64,000 nucleotides of DNA. It comes from Cytobacillus gottheilii. Lineage in GTDB: Bacteria; Bacillota; Bacilli; Bacillales; Cytobacillaceae. The translations under genes and the position numbers were made by a program. The notes beneath the pieces were generated by a model, which was not told where the DNA came from, did not search any database, and worked only from the letters and a program-made list of their open reading frames with translations. Location of the stretch: NCBI RefSeq assembly GCF_001636345.1, contig NZ_KV440945.1, positions 305,340 to 369,339 on the forward strand. Reading direction: 5' to 3'. Shown here one piece after another: positions 39,221 to 49,027 of the stretch. How positions within the stretch are numbered: position 1 is the stretch's first letter; every line of letters begins with the position of its first letter.

Positions 39221-40651
39221 ATGCTAGCATCAATGAATAACTTTCGGATTGAGAAAGATTTTTTAGGGGAAAAGGAAGTTCCTGCTGAGGCGTATTATGG
39301 TGTACAAACGCTTCGGGCAGTAGAAAACTTTCCAATTACGGGGTATAGAATTCATCCTGAACTAATTAGAGCCATGGCAATGGTAAAGAAGGCGGCAGCC
39401 ATGGCAAATATGGATGTTAAACAGTTGTATTCCGGCATTGGAAATGCAATTGTACAAGCAGCAGATGAAATGATTGAAGGACAATGGCATGAGCAGGTCA
39501 TTGTGGATCCAATTCAAGGCGGAGCTGGAACATCTATTAATATGAACATAAATGAAGTTCTTGCCAATCGTGCCATTGAACTTCTTGGAGAAGAGAAAGG
39601 AAATTATTTTCATTGCAGCCCGAATACGCATGTGAATATGTCCCAATCAACAAACGATTCTTTTCCAACAGCTATGCATATTGCCATTTTAAGTCTGCTG
39701 GAACAGCTCATTATAACGATGGAGAAAATGCAAACTGTTTTTCTTGAAAAAGGAAAAGAGTTTAATCATGTGATTAAAATGGGCAGAACACATCTGCAGG
39801 ATGCTGTACCTATTCGGCTTGGACAGGAATTTGAAGCATATAGCCGTGTAATCGGTCGCGATATTAAGCGAATTAAGCAGTCAAGACAGCATTTATATGA
39901 ATTGAATATGGGTGCTACTGCTGTTGGGACAGGCTTAAACGCTTTGCCTCGCTATATTGAACTGGTTGTACAATATTTGGCTGATATAAGCGGGATGCCC
40001 TTTAAAGGTGCTGAACACTTGGTGGACGCCACTCAAAATACGGATTCCTACACAGAAGTGTCTGCTGCGCTAAAAATCTGTATGACCAATATGTCTAAGA
40101 TTGCCAATGATTTAAGACTTATGGCTTCAGGCCCAAGAGCAGGTTTAGGGGAAATTACACTGCCCGCTAGACAGCCCGGTTCATCCATCATGCCAGGAAA
40201 AGTTAATCCCGTTATGCCAGAACTTATTAACCAAGTGGCTTTTCAGGTAATTGGAAATGATCATACAATCTCTCTTGCTTCTGAAGCAGGGCAGCTTGAA
40301 CTGAATGTAATGGAGCCAGTTTTAATCTTTAATCTTCTGCAGTCAATTAGCATCATGAAAAACGCATTTACCAGTTTTACGGAGTATTGTGTTAAAGGCA
40401 TTGAAGCAAATGAAGCAAGATTAAAGGAATATGTCGAAAAGAGCGCAGGAATTATCACCGCTGTTAATCCGCATCTTGGCTATGAAGTAGCTGCCAGAAT
40501 TGCGAGAGAAGCGATCCTGAATGGTACCTCCATAAGAGATTTATGCCTGAAATACGATGTACTTACAGAAGAAGAACTTGATCTCATATTAGACCCATAT
40601 GAAATGACACACCCTGGCATTGCAGGGGCATCGTTATTGGAAAAAGATTGA
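39221..40651 (+). CDS. aspA: Aspartate ammonia-lyase
   Basis: Deaminates L-aspartate to fumarate and ammonia. The protein is 476 aa. The fumarase/aspartase signature GSSIMPGKVNPVMPE is near residue 320, LQDAVPIRLGQEFEA near 192, and TNDSFPTAMHIA near 140. The N-terminal YYGVQTLRAVENFPITG is aspartase-like rather than fumarase-like. AAAAGGAG is correctly spaced for the ATG at 39221 and too close to the ATG at 39212. No asparaginase gene adjoins it, unlike the B. subtilis ans operon. Confidence 0.92.
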   Translation: MLASMNNFRIEKDFLGEKEVPAEAYYGVQTLRAVENFPITGYRIHPELIRAMAMVKKAAAMANMDVKQLYSGIGNAIVQAADEMIEGQWHEQVIVDPIQGGAGTSINMNINEVLANRAIELLGEEKGNYFHCSPNTHVNMSQSTNDSFPTAMHIAILSLLEQLIITMEKMQTVFLEKGKEFNHVIKMGRTHLQDAVPIRLGQEFEAYSRVIGRDIKRIKQSRQHLYELNMGATAVGTGLNALPRYIELVVQYLADISGMPFKGAEHLVDATQNTDSYTEVSAALKICMTNMSKIANDLRLMASGPRAGLGEITLPARQPGSSIMPGKVNPVMPELINQVAFQVIGNDHTISLASEAGQLELNVMEPVLIFNLLQSISIMKNAFTSFTEYCVKGIEANEARLKEYVEKSAGIITAVNPHLGYEVAARIAREAILNGTSIRDLCLKYDVLTEEELDLILDPYEMTHPGIAGASLLEKD

Positions 40652-40655
40652 CATA

Positions 40656-40690
40656 AAAAGGCCAGGGGAGCGATCTCCTGGCTTTTTTTA
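40656..40690 (+). terminator. Terminator after aspA
   Basis: AAAAGGCCAGGGGAG pairs with CTCCTGGCTTTT, followed by T residues. Confidence 0.85.
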
Positions 40691-40794
40691 TATAAGGAGT
40701 AAAACGAGCAGCGTGCTAAAAAGATGAAGATATAATTGATTAAACCTTATTTTGCAATCTATTCTTGCTATCAAGATTACTGGAAATGTCCCTG

Positions 40795-41235
40795 CTATTT
40801 ACCTGGTACTCCAATTGAGAGTGCCTGGTAGCGCCGGAGTATGGCCGTTATTTGTGAAGTTAAGGACTCAGGGGACTCTATGACGATGATCACTTGCTGA
40901 CGGCTTTCCTTTAAGGTTTTATGATTCTTGGCTTTATTGAGAAGTTTGGAGACGGATAATCCTGTGATAAAACCTGTAAATGCGCCAATTATGCCGCAAA
41001 GAATAGGCCCAAGCATGAGGGTAAACCCAAGGCTTGCTCCTATAACGGCAGCTCCAGTGGCACAGGCAACTCCGACTTCAAAATCATGAGGAGGAGGATG
41101 CTGCTTGTTACTGCCTTGCTTGTTTTGATCCATAAACACGATAAGGATTTGTTCGTTTAAAACTGAGAATTCCTCTAACTCCGCAAGTGCCTGTTCTAAT
41201 TCAATTGACTGCTCAAATAATCCAAAAATCAACAT
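40795..41235 (-). CDS. Small membrane-associated protein with a glycine-rich hairpin
   Basis: A protein of 146 aa. An N-terminal alpha/beta region of about 35 residues has an FGLFEQSIELEQALAELEE start, then two glycine-rich hydrophobic helices (about 58-100; VACATGAAVIGASLGF and GIIGAFTGFITGL) resemble a glycine-zipper hairpin, followed by a basic C-terminus. The ATG at 41235 with AGGTG seven bases upstream is preferred over a TTG at 41241. It follows the next gene (leftward) by 14 bp, so the two form an operon. Family not recognised. Confidence 0.55.
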   Translation of the reverse strand: MLIFGLFEQSIELEQALAELEEFSVLNEQILIVFMDQNKQGSNKQHPPPHDFEVGVACATGAAVIGASLGFTLMLGPILCGIIGAFTGFITGLSVSKLLNKAKNHKTLKESRQQVIIVIESPESLTSQITAILRRYQALSIGVPGK

Positions 41236-41249
41236 GGTCAAGCACCTGC

Positions 41250-42008
41250 TTATGAGAAGATTCTTAATTTCGAATTGCTATACCTCTTGGATAGATAAGT
41301 TCTTTGTTCCAAGCGGAATAGTTGGTTTTGTTCCATTGTTGCTAAATAAGATTGGTAAATAGATCCAAACAAGACAGAAGGCATAAATAAGAACCAATGA
41401 GGGTTTAGCATGCTATTAGAAGCTTCTAGTTGTCCGAGTAAAAGGGTCAATAATGCTTCATGTGCCTTTGAAAGCCAGATGTAGATCCACCACCAGAACA
41501 TCGCGTAAAAGGCAAGGCCAAATCGATGGTTATATAATTGCCCTAATCCCGGAAAGAAAAAAGAATAAAAAGCACTGAAAAACGGGCTTTTTTCCTCAAG
41601 ATATTGAATTTCTGCGGCTGTGACTGCCAGACATGGTATGTTTTTGTTTTCTTTTAGGGCCAGATGAGTAAGTTTATTTTGATATAAAGCAATTCGAAAA
41701 CTATCTCCTATTGTGTATAGGTAGATTACCAAGTATCCAAATGCCCATGTGGGTTCCAATATAGAGGTGGCTAGTTCATATTTTCCGCAAAAAGAATAGA
41801 CCATTGCTTCATTTATATGAGCTAAAGTATTTATAATAACCTCTGATAATGTCAGTAACGTGGCGCGTATGTACTGATTAAGCAGATAGTGGCCAAAGCC
41901 GGGAAAAACGGCTGACCACCATGCAATCATATAAGGATTATGGTCTTTTAAATAAGAGATGCCGAACATGCTAATCTTTAAAAGGCTTCTGCGTGGCTGT
42001 GCGTTCAT
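41250..42008 (-). CDS. Multi-pass membrane protein with two related halves
   Basis: A protein of 252 aa. Two segments look alike: WWSAVFPGFGHYLLNQYIRA near residue 30 and YSFFFPGLGQLYNHRFGLA near 150. Both match the PGxGQ-type turn found in small TM2/DUF5683-like membrane hairpins, suggesting an internal duplication. Each half carries further hydrophobic helices and ends near a conserved SxLxPxW (SILEPTWAF, SMLNPHWFL). Function unknown; probably co-transcribed with the small protein that follows. Confidence 0.6.
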   Translation of the reverse strand: MNAQPRRSLLKISMFGISYLKDHNPYMIAWWSAVFPGFGHYLLNQYIRATLLTLSEVIINTLAHINEAMVYSFCGKYELATSILEPTWAFGYLVIYLYTIGDSFRIALYQNKLTHLALKENKNIPCLAVTAAEIQYLEEKSPFFSAFYSFFFPGLGQLYNHRFGLAFYAMFWWWIYIWLSKAHEALLTLLLGQLEASNSMLNPHWFLFMPSVLFGSIYQSYLATMEQNQLFRLEQRTYLSKRYSNSKLRIFS

Positions 42009-42201
42009 GTTGCCCCTCTTTTTGCTCTATTGTATTGGTAGTGGATAGTTTGCCCAATGGGTGCGCCACTATGTATATTTTCCGCTTTTTAATGGGTTCT
42101 TTTACATTTAAAGGAAGCTAAATGCGCAGAAAGAGCATTGAAATGCACAGCGGTTATCGTATATGCTAATAGCAGGAAATTTCCAAAAGAGGGACTCTAT
42201 T

Positions 42202-43740
42202 ATGAATTCTGAATTAACAGCGTATATCACCCTTGTGTGCACTTCGGGTGTATTAAATATGTACTTGTTTATAAATGTCTTCCTTAATCGCCACAAATAT
42301 ACAAGTATAGGGAAGGTTTTTAGCTTATACACCTTTTTGATCACTGTATATTGTTTTTCCTCAGCTTTTGGCTTAATGTCTACAAATATTGAGCAAATCA
42401 AGCTATGGACCATCATTCAGTACACAGCCATGCCGCTTTCCGCCCCTGTTGGGTTGTTATTCATCATGAATTACTTAGGATTTGAACTAACACGCAAAAA
42501 ATGGATTGCGCTCTTAACAATCCCGATGATCAGTCTGTTCATGGTAGCAACAAATGACTTTCATCATCTCCATTATCGTGTCTATGAAATCGACCCATTA
42601 TTAGGTGCTCCGTATGTGCGTCAGGAGATGGGCGTTTGGTACGTGGTTCATGGCATCTATACCTTTGCAAGTATGTTTTTTGCTTTCGTTCTTGTCCTCA
42701 CTAGATGGAAAGAAACAGAACGAGTGTATCGCCCCCAATTAATATCCTTATTGTTTGGTCAATTCGTTCCAATGGCAACGGCTTTCATCTATTTAATTGG
42801 ATTAACTCCGCCTGGTCTAGATCCAGTTCCAATCGTTTTATGGCTAACGTCTATCTTATATATTTGGTCAATTAGTTCATCACGAATGTTTACCCTTATG
42901 CCAATTGCCAAAGATGCGATCTTTCATAGCATTAATGATGGGGTAATCGTTTTGGATGAAGCGAAACAAATGGTTGAGTTTAATCATGCATGTAAAAATA
43001 TGTTTCCGAAATTAAATAAAAAGATGTTTGGTCTGCCATTTCATCAAATTTGGAATGATCTGTCAGGTGGTCAGGTTCCTTTTTCAATCGAAACGGCTGC
43101 CTCCCGGGAGGTTAATCATGACGATCATATTTATCAGGTTCGCACAACACCGCTGCAGCAGGCTGGTAATACTAAAGGTTTATTAATTATTTTCACGGAT
43201 ATTACAGAGCTAAAAAGATTACAGATTAGATTGCAGCATCAAGCTGACTATGACGAACTCACCCAAATTTATAACCGCAGAGCCTTTTTCCAGATGTCTA
43301 AACAAATGCTCTGGGAAGCAAAGAAAAAGGTTCAGCCGCTATCGGTTATCCTAATGGATATTGATTACTTTAAGAAAGTAAATGACACATACGGACACGA
43401 TGCAGGAGATCAGCTATTAAGACATGTCGTTAAGGTATGTAACTCGTTAGTAAATGAAGACATGCTATTTGCCCGTTACGGAGGCGAGGAATTTGTCTTT
43501 GCTCTTAATGGTTCAAATGGAAAAATCATAGCTGAAGAGCTTCGGCAGCTTTTGGCATCAAAGCCCCTTATTATTGAAGGTACAAAGATTTATGTAACGG
43601 TGAGTATGGGGATAGCCAAAACAGAATTAAACGAAGAAGAAACCTTACATCAGCTTCTGCAAAAGGCGGATAAAGCCCTGTACAAAGCGAAGCGGGAAGG
43701 GCGTAATACTGTAAAAGAGTATAATCATGATGATTTATAA
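42202..43740 (+). CDS. Membrane diguanylate cyclase with PAS domain
   Basis: A protein of 512 aa. Seven N-terminal helices (7TM histidine-kinase-receptor type) are followed by a PAS-like domain (about residues 240-345, IFHSINDGVIVLDEAKQMVEFN) and a GGDEF domain. The active-site motif is RYGGEEFVF and the metal-binding VILMDIDYFKKVNDTYGHDAGD is complete, so synthesis of cyclic di-GMP is expected. The RxxD inhibitory site five residues upstream of GGEEF is absent (NEDML there). AGAGGGA lies before the ATG at 42202; an earlier ATG at 42163 has no site. Confidence 0.88.
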   Translation: MNSELTAYITLVCTSGVLNMYLFINVFLNRHKYTSIGKVFSLYTFLITVYCFSSAFGLMSTNIEQIKLWTIIQYTAMPLSAPVGLLFIMNYLGFELTRKKWIALLTIPMISLFMVATNDFHHLHYRVYEIDPLLGAPYVRQEMGVWYVVHGIYTFASMFFAFVLVLTRWKETERVYRPQLISLLFGQFVPMATAFIYLIGLTPPGLDPVPIVLWLTSILYIWSISSSRMFTLMPIAKDAIFHSINDGVIVLDEAKQMVEFNHACKNMFPKLNKKMFGLPFHQIWNDLSGGQVPFSIETAASREVNHDDHIYQVRTTPLQQAGNTKGLLIIFTDITELKRLQIRLQHQADYDELTQIYNRRAFFQMSKQMLWEAKKKVQPLSVILMDIDYFKKVNDTYGHDAGDQLLRHVVKVCNSLVNEDMLFARYGGEEFVFALNGSNGKIIAEELRQLLASKPLIIEGTKIYVTVSMGIAKTELNEEETLHQLLQKADKALYKAKREGRNTVKEYNHDDL

Positions 43741-43770
43741 GACTTGGGATCTCCCAGTCTTATTTTTTTT
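43741..43770 (+). terminator. Terminator after the diguanylate cyclase gene
   Basis: GACTTGGGA pairs with TCCCAGTC, followed by T8. Confidence 0.85.
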
Positions 43771-44153
43771 GATTCAAGAATATAACTAAGAGAGGATTAC
43801 TATAATGAAGAATTTTCTTAATCAAATTATTATACCCTAATACTTTTGAAAGGAAGCTAAATGGGGTTTAGTAGTCATTCCTATTAATACTAGGGGAAAT
43901 TAAGGGATTAATCCTCTTTTTATTAGAGCGCTTTCAATATAAAGTGATTTTTCCTTTTCATTTCCAAAACCTTTCCCTTTTTTTCAAGCTATAAATAGTT
44001 TATAATTATCAGATAATACTAGATATTTTATTGCATAAATTATTATAATAATATTATGATATTGTTTTTTTAGACACGGTGCGGTGTGCTCTTAAGGGGT
44101 ATGGAAGGGCTTAACCGAATGTTTTGGCAAATTTGGGGATGAGGATGATTGTG
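43771..44153. other. Long upstream region of mqo with a cre-like site
   Basis: No coding frame seen; very AT-rich. TTAGAGCGCTTTCA at 43923-43936 matches the catabolite-responsive element consensus TGWAANCGNTNWCA at 12 of 14 positions. It could mediate CcpA control of mqo, but lies about 220 bp upstream. Confidence 0.4.
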
Positions 44154-45653
44154 ATGAGCAGCGTACAGAAAAAAACAGATGTTATTTTAATTGGTGCTGG
44201 AATCATGAGTGCGACTTTAGGTGCTTTACTGAAGGAATTAGCTCCAGAATGGGAAATAAAAGTGTTTGAAAAGCTTGCAGAAGCAGGAGAAGAGAGTTCG
44301 AACGAATGGAATAATGCAGGCACAGGCCATTCCGCTTTGTGTGAGCTTAATTATACTTCTGAACGTCCGGATGGAACCATCGATATCAGCAAGGCTGTAA
44401 AGATCAATGAGCAGTTTCAGCTTTCAAGACAATTTTGGTCTTATTTAGTCAAAAGCAATCTTATACAAAACCCGCAGGAATTTATTATGCCGATTCCTCA
44501 TATGAGCTTTGTAGAAGGCGAAAAAAATGTCACTTTTCTTAAAAAACGTTTGGAAGCGTTATCAGCCACGGCGTTATTCCAAGGGATGGAATTCTCGAGT
44601 GATCCAGAAAAACTGAAGGAATGGATTCCGCTGATGATGGAGGGAAGAACTTCCTCAGAACCGATTGCTGCAACGAAAATTGATTCTGGTACGGATGTTA
44701 ACTTTGGTGCATTAACACGCATTCTTTTTAATCACTTAAAAAGGCAGAATGTTTATGTGAATTATAAGCATAGTGTAGAAAACATTAAGCGCAGCAGTGA
44801 CGGCACTTGGGAGTTAAAGGTTCAGGATATGGAAGGCGGCAAAATTGAATATCATACAGCATCCTTTGTTTTTATCGGAGGAGGAGGGGGCAGCTTGCCG
44901 CTGCTGCAAAAAACGGGTATTCCGGAATCAAAACAGATCGGGGGATTCCCAGTCAGCGGTTTATTTATGGTGTGCAATAATCCAGAAGTTGCGGCCCAAC
45001 ACCACGCAAAAGTGTATGGAAAGGCAAAGGTTGGAGCACCGCCTATGTCTGTGCCGCACCTTGATACGAGATACATCAACAATAAAAAATCACTATTATT
45101 TGGACCGTTTGCAGGATTCTCTCCAAAGTTTTTGAAAACTGGTTCTAATCTGGATCTAATTAAGTCTGTAAAGCCGAATAATGTGCTGACGATGCTGGCT
45201 GCAGGGGTAAAAGAAATGGCTTTAACCAAGTATCTGATTGGTCAGGTTTTGCTGTCTAATGAAAAGCGCATGGAAGAATTGCGGGAATTTATCCCCAATG
45301 CTAAAGCAGAGGATTGGGACATTGTTGTTGCCGGCCAGCGTGTACAGGTTATCAAGGATACACCTGCAGGTAAAGGAACATTGCAATTCGGGACAGAGGT
45401 TGTCAGCTCTTCTGACGGATCGGTTGCTGCTTTGCTTGGTGCCTCTCCAGGGGCGTCAACAGCCGTTCATGTCATGCTTGAAGTATTAGAAAAGTGCTTC
45501 CCGCAGCGAATAAATGAATGGGAGCCTAAGATTAAAGAAATGGTTCCATCCTATGGAGTATCATTAGAGGCGAATCCTCGCCTATTCCAGGAATTGCTGC
45601 ATTCAACAGCGGAAACACTTGGACTTAGTAAAGAACAGCCTGTTCACAGCTAA
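44154..45653 (+). CDS. mqo: Malate:quinone oxidoreductase
   Basis: A membrane-associated FAD enzyme that oxidises malate to oxaloacetate and passes electrons to quinone. The protein is 499 aa. The dinucleotide-binding [20 protein letters not shown] lies at the N-terminus, followed by [19 protein letters not shown], the [13 protein letters not shown] stretch and [13 protein letters not shown] C-terminal motif ([12 protein letters not shown]). The frame extends to 44124, but the ATG at 44154 with a GAGG upstream gives the usual length. Confidence 0.95.
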   Translation: MSSVQKKTDVILIGAGIMSATLGALLKELAPEWEIKVFEKLAEAGEESSNEWNNAGTGHSALCELNYTSERPDGTIDISKAVKINEQFQLSRQFWSYLVKSNLIQNPQEFIMPIPHMSFVEGEKNVTFLKKRLEALSATALFQGMEFSSDPEKLKEWIPLMMEGRTSSEPIAATKIDSGTDVNFGALTRILFNHLKRQNVYVNYKHSVENIKRSSDGTWELKVQDMEGGKIEYHTASFVFIGGGGGSLPLLQKTGIPESKQIGGFPVSGLFMVCNNPEVAAQHHAKVYGKAKVGAPPMSVPHLDTRYINNKKSLLFGPFAGFSPKFLKTGSNLDLIKSVKPNNVLTMLAAGVKEMALTKYLIGQVLLSNEKRMEELREFIPNAKAEDWDIVVAGQRVQVIKDTPAGKGTLQFGTEVVSSSDGSVAALLGASPGASTAVHVMLEVLEKCFPQRINEWEPKIKEMVPSYGVSLEANPRLFQELLHSTAETLGLSKEQPVHS

Positions 45654-45685
45654 TCGTTATGTTTTTAGTAATAAATGCTCTGCTT

Positions 45686-45744
45686 AAAATCCGAAAAATG
45701 CTTCAAATTCTTTCTGAATTAGGAGCAATTCGGATTTTTTATTT
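45686..45744 (+). terminator. Terminator after mqo
   Basis: AAAATCCGAA pairs with TTCGGATTTT, with additional inner pairing, followed by T-rich sequence. Confidence 0.75.
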
Positions 45745-45826
45745 TCACATACATTTCTTTGAACAGCCGATCATCTCATTAAACATACATAAAAGGAACA
45801 AGGATTGGCAATGGAATGGTCTCCCC

Positions 45827-45855
45827 ATGACATCCATCCTTTATTAAGCTATAAT
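45827..45855 (+). promoter_or_regulatory. Promoter of the MetNPQ-type operon
   Basis: ATGACA (45827-45832), 17 bp, TATAAT (45850-45855). The start of transcription would lie about 40 nt before the first ATG, leaving no room for a SAM riboswitch. Confidence 0.6.
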
Positions 45856-45901
45856 AAATTGCGTTGCCATTACCCGTTCTTTCTGGATAGGGGGTTTTTT
45901 T

Positions 45902-46639
45902 ATGATTACATTACAAAATGTGAGCAAGAGCTTTTCACAGTTTGAAGCGATCAAATCAGTGAATTTAACAATTGAAAAAGGCGAAATTCACGGATTGATC
46001 GGTGCGAGCGGAGCAGGGAAGTCTACATTGCTGCGGCTGATGAATTTATTAGAGCTTCCGGATACAGGGGATGTGGAAGTAAACGGGCAGACGCTTACAC
46101 GCTTGAGTGCCAAAGAACTTCGGCGCGCCCGCAAGTCGATTGGAATGATCTTTCAGCACTTTCATCTTGTCGCCAACAAAACAGTGTTTGATAACGTAGC
46201 GGTAGCACTGCAGCTGGCAGGCTCAAGGAAAAGTGATATACGTCTGCGCGTGTTAGAATGCCTGCAGTTTGTTGGACTTGAGAAGATGGCAGAAAAATAT
46301 CCGGCACAGTTAAGCGGAGGTCAAAAGCAGCGTGTGGCTATTGCGAGAGCACTTGCCAATAATCCGCAGGTTTTGCTTTGTGATGAGCCGACATCTTCAC
46401 TTGACCCTAACACAACCGCAGAGATCTTAACTGTTTTGAACAATATTAACCAGCAGCTGGGCGTAACAATCGTGTTCGTCAGCCATGAGATGGACGTTGT
46501 AAAAAAAATCTGCAGCAGGGTGTCAGTTATGTCAGAAGGAGAGATCTATGAAACCGTCACGATTGAACCTTTAGGAATACAGGCAATAGACAATCGGCCC
46601 GAATATTTTGTTCAGCAGCTTAAAAGGGACGGTGAGTAA
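45902..46639 (+). CDS. metN: MetN-like ABC transporter ATPase, short form
   Basis: The ATPase of a methionine-type (MUT) importer. The protein is 245 aa. The Walker A motif is GASGAGKST (about residues 35-43), the signature is QLSGGQKQRVAIARAL, Walker B is VLLCDEPTSSLDP and the switch His is in VSHEMDVV. Canonical MetN has about 340 residues with a C-terminal NIL/ACT regulatory domain; here the chain stops after the ATPase. AGGGGG before the ATG is the ribosome site. It is followed three bases later by the permease gene. Confidence 0.85.
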   Translation: MITLQNVSKSFSQFEAIKSVNLTIEKGEIHGLIGASGAGKSTLLRLMNLLELPDTGDVEVNGQTLTRLSAKELRRARKSIGMIFQHFHLVANKTVFDNVAVALQLAGSRKSDIRLRVLECLQFVGLEKMAEKYPAQLSGGQKQRVAIARALANNPQVLLCDEPTSSLDPNTTAEILTVLNNINQQLGVTIVFVSHEMDVVKKICSRVSVMSEGEIYETVTIEPLGIQAIDNRPEYFVQQLKRDGE

Positions 46640-46642
46640 CAT

Positions 46643-47302
46643 ATGCAAATCATGCTGCAGTATGAAGCGGAGATTTGGCAGTCCATTGGCGAAACTTTTG
46701 TTATGGTCGGTGTGTCCATACTGGCAGCCATCCTAATTGGACTGCCTGTAGGTACCTTTCTTTTTTTATGCAGAAAAGGTCAATTGCTCGAAAATAGATA
46801 TGTTTTCTCGGTCCTGAATCTTTTGGTCAATGTAATTCGATCTTTTCCATTCTTGTTATTAGTCGTTTTCTTAATCCCGTTTACAAGACTCCTGCTTGGG
46901 ACAGCGATTGGGACGGCGGCTGCAACAGTACCGTTATCGATTATCGCAATAGCCCATTATTCACGACTAGTGGAACAATCGCTTTTGGATGTGCCTAAAG
47001 GCGTATTAGAGGCAGCCGTATCTATGGGTGCTTCTGTCAGAGAAATTATTTTTAAATTCTTATACATTGAAGCGAGATCAGGACTTGTGCTCGGATTAAC
47101 GACTTCGATCATAAGCTTTATCTCATATTCGACCATTATGGGTGTTGTTGGAGGAGGAGGGATTGGTGATTTCGCCATTAGATATGGCTATCAGCAATTT
47201 CAAACTGAACTGATGATGTATATGATTATCATTATGGTTATACTTGTACAACTAATTCAATTTACTGGAACTACGGTGTCCAGAGTAATTGATAAAAGAT
47301 AA
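46643..47302 (+). CDS. metP: MetI/MetP-type ABC transporter permease
   Basis: A permease of 219 aa with five helices. The coupling loop that contacts the ATPase is visible as VPKGVLEAAVSMGASVREIIFKFLYIEARSG (EAA motif) near residues 118-148. NVIRSFPFLLLVVFLIPFTR and GVVGGGGIGDFAIRYGYQ are standard in MetI proteins. The gene lies between the ATPase and binding-protein genes, completing the importer. Confidence 0.9.
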   Translation: MQIMLQYEAEIWQSIGETFVMVGVSILAAILIGLPVGTFLFLCRKGQLLENRYVFSVLNLLVNVIRSFPFLLLVVFLIPFTRLLLGTAIGTAAATVPLSIIAIAHYSRLVEQSLLDVPKGVLEAAVSMGASVREIIFKFLYIEARSGLVLGLTTSIISFISYSTIMGVVGGGGIGDFAIRYGYQQFQTELMMYMIIIMVILVQLIQFTGTTVSRVIDKR

Positions 47303-47319
47303 ACTTGGAGGATGACAGC

Positions 47320-48150
47320 ATGAAGAAACTATTATTTCTATTAGCAGCTGTACTTTTATTTGTAACAGGCTGCAGTGGTCAAGATGAAGAAACAAAGGAA
47401 CAAGCAACAGAGACGAAACCGGAGCAAGAAGAAGTCACACTAAAGGTAGCTTCGTTAATTCCGCCGATGACGGAAATCTTAGATTTGGTTAAACCGCAGC
47501 TTGAAGAAGAAGGAGTTAACCTTGAGGTTGTTGTGCTTGGTGATAATGTACAGCCCAATAATGCACTTGCAGCAGAAGAAGTTGATGCAAACTTCTTTCA
47601 GCATGTTCCTTACATGGAGGAATTTAATCGCAGCAACGATGCTGAACTAGTGCCTGTCACACCAATTTACTTTGCTAACTATGGTGTGTATGCAAAGGAA
47701 TACGATGAGATTGGCCAGCTGCCAGAGGGAGCAGTGATTGCAATAGCGAATGATGTATCGAACATCGACCGTTCCTTAGCACTGCTTGCTCAGCACGAAG
47801 TTATTACACTAAAGGAAAAAACAGGACCCTATTATACAATCGGGGATATCACAGAAAATCCTAAAAACTATCAATTTGAAGAAGTTGATCTGCTTATGCT
47901 GGCGAGAATGTATGATGATGCCGATGCAGTCGTGATGACACCTGCTTATGCAGCACCGCTTGGCCTCACTCCGAAAAATGATGCCCTGCTGACCGAAGGA
48001 GTAGACAACGACTTCGCGATCACTTTAGTGGCACGTAAAGACAATGCCGAATCAGAAGCGATTCAAAAACTTGCCGAGGCTATGACCAGCCCAGAGGTAA
48101 AGCAATTCCTTGAAGAAAACTACGACGAAACAGCTATTCCTGCGTTTTAA
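47320..48150 (+). CDS. metQ: NLPA/MetQ-type binding lipoprotein
   Basis: The substrate-binding lipoprotein of the importer, 276 aa. The signal peptide ends in FVTGCSG (lipidated Cys19), with an acidic linker. The NLPA fold then shows NALAAEEVDANFFQHVPYMEEFN, VIAIANDVSNIDRSLALL and VVMTPAYAAPLGL, the usual methionine-binding segments. GGAGGA at 47307-47312 fits the ATG at 47320; an in-frame TTG at 47305 is too far up. Methionine or a related amino acid is the likely ligand. Confidence 0.88.
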   Translation: MKKLLFLLAAVLLFVTGCSGQDEETKEQATETKPEQEEVTLKVASLIPPMTEILDLVKPQLEEEGVNLEVVVLGDNVQPNNALAAEEVDANFFQHVPYMEEFNRSNDAELVPVTPIYFANYGVYAKEYDEIGQLPEGAVIAIANDVSNIDRSLALLAQHEVITLKEKTGPYYTIGDITENPKNYQFEEVDLLMLARMYDDADAVVMTPAYAAPLGLTPKNDALLTEGVDNDFAITLVARKDNAESEAIQKLAEAMTSPEVKQFLEENYDETAIPAF

Positions 48151-48178
48151 TTAAGCAGGCGATAAGAGAGTTTAGTAC

Positions 48179-48232
48179 ACAAAAAGGCTGTCCAATTAGT
48201 CATTTATTTGACGTTTGGACAGCCTTTTAATT
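48179..48232 (+). terminator. Terminator between metQ and the SDR gene
   Basis: AAAAGGCTGTCCAA pairs with TTGGACAGCCTTTT with a T tract on the plus strand and an A run on the left, so it can serve both converging genes. Confidence 0.88.
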
Positions 48233-48268
48233 TTCAGAACAATCCCAGGTCCGCTGATCAGAGCTATC

Positions 48269-49027
48269 CTAGTAGGCAGTCCAGCCGCCATCGACAGCAA
48301 TGACTTGGCCATTGACGAAGCTTGATTCATCTGAACCGAGGAAGAGAGCCATTTGGGCAATTTCTTCCGGCTGTCCGGCACGCGGGTTGATTGGCATGCC
48401 GAGTGACTGCCTGCTTGCGCCATATTCGCTCACATTTGTCATAGAAGAGCTGATATTTGTTATGACTGCTCCTGGTGCAATTCCGTTGCAGCGAATGTTT
48501 TTATTTGCATACATAAAGGCTGTGTTTTTCGTTAAACCAACTGCTGCATGCTTTGAAGCCGTATAGGCTGCTCCTGCACGAGCACCGTATAGACCACCTG
48601 CAGAAATGTTATTAACGATCGTTCCATGTCCTTGTTCTAAAAAGAGATTAATAGCAATACGAGAAGCTTTCATAACAGAGACAGTATTGACCTCGAAGAC
48701 TTTGTCCCAGCGTTCATCGGAAATCTCGCCAACCGGCTCCATGCCGTCCATAATCCCTGCATTATTGACAAGAATATCAAGCTTCCCAAATGATTTTTTC
48801 GTTTCGTTGAACAGCTGCTCCAAATCTGAATCAGACGTCACATTTGTTTGAACGGCAATCGCTTCGCCGCCAGCATTATTAATTTCATCTGCTGCAGCCT
48901 TAGCCCCTTCAAAGTTTAAATCTGAAACAACTACTTTTGCTCCTTCTTTTGCATACAATTCGGCAATTGCTTTCCCCATGCCGGATGCTGCACCCGTGAT
49001 AATCGCTACTTTGTCCTGTAATCGCAT
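48269..49027 (-). CDS. Short-chain dehydrogenase/reductase
   Basis: A classical SDR of 252 aa. The NAD(P)-binding TGAASGMGKAIA lies at residues 12-23, the NNAGIMDG strand near 90, and the catalytic Ser/Tyr/Lys set in NISAGGLYG and YTASKHA (about 143-160). The Asp at the end of the second strand (VVSDLNF) favours NAD. The substrate is not predictable. AAAGGAG lies nine bases before the ATG at 49027. It is divergent from a TetR-family gene, which probably represses it. Confidence 0.88.
   Translation of the reverse strand: MRLQDKVAIITGAASGMGKAIAELYAKEGAKVVVSDLNFEGAKAAADEINNAGGEAIAVQTNVTSDSDLEQLFNETKKSFGKLDILVNNAGIMDGMEPVGEISDERWDKVFEVNTVSVMKASRIAINLFLEQGHGTIVNNISAGGLYGARAGAAYTASKHAAVGLTKNTAFMYANKNIRCNGIAPGAVITNISSSMTNVSEYGASRQSLGMPINPRAGQPEEIAQMALFLGSDESSFVNGQVIAVDGGWTAY

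Noticed and set aside
45659..45901. Possible SAM riboswitch or T-box before the MetNPQ genes
   Set aside because: The region holds the mqo terminator and a plain promoter; the leader left is about 40 nt and shows none of the S-box or T-box landmarks.
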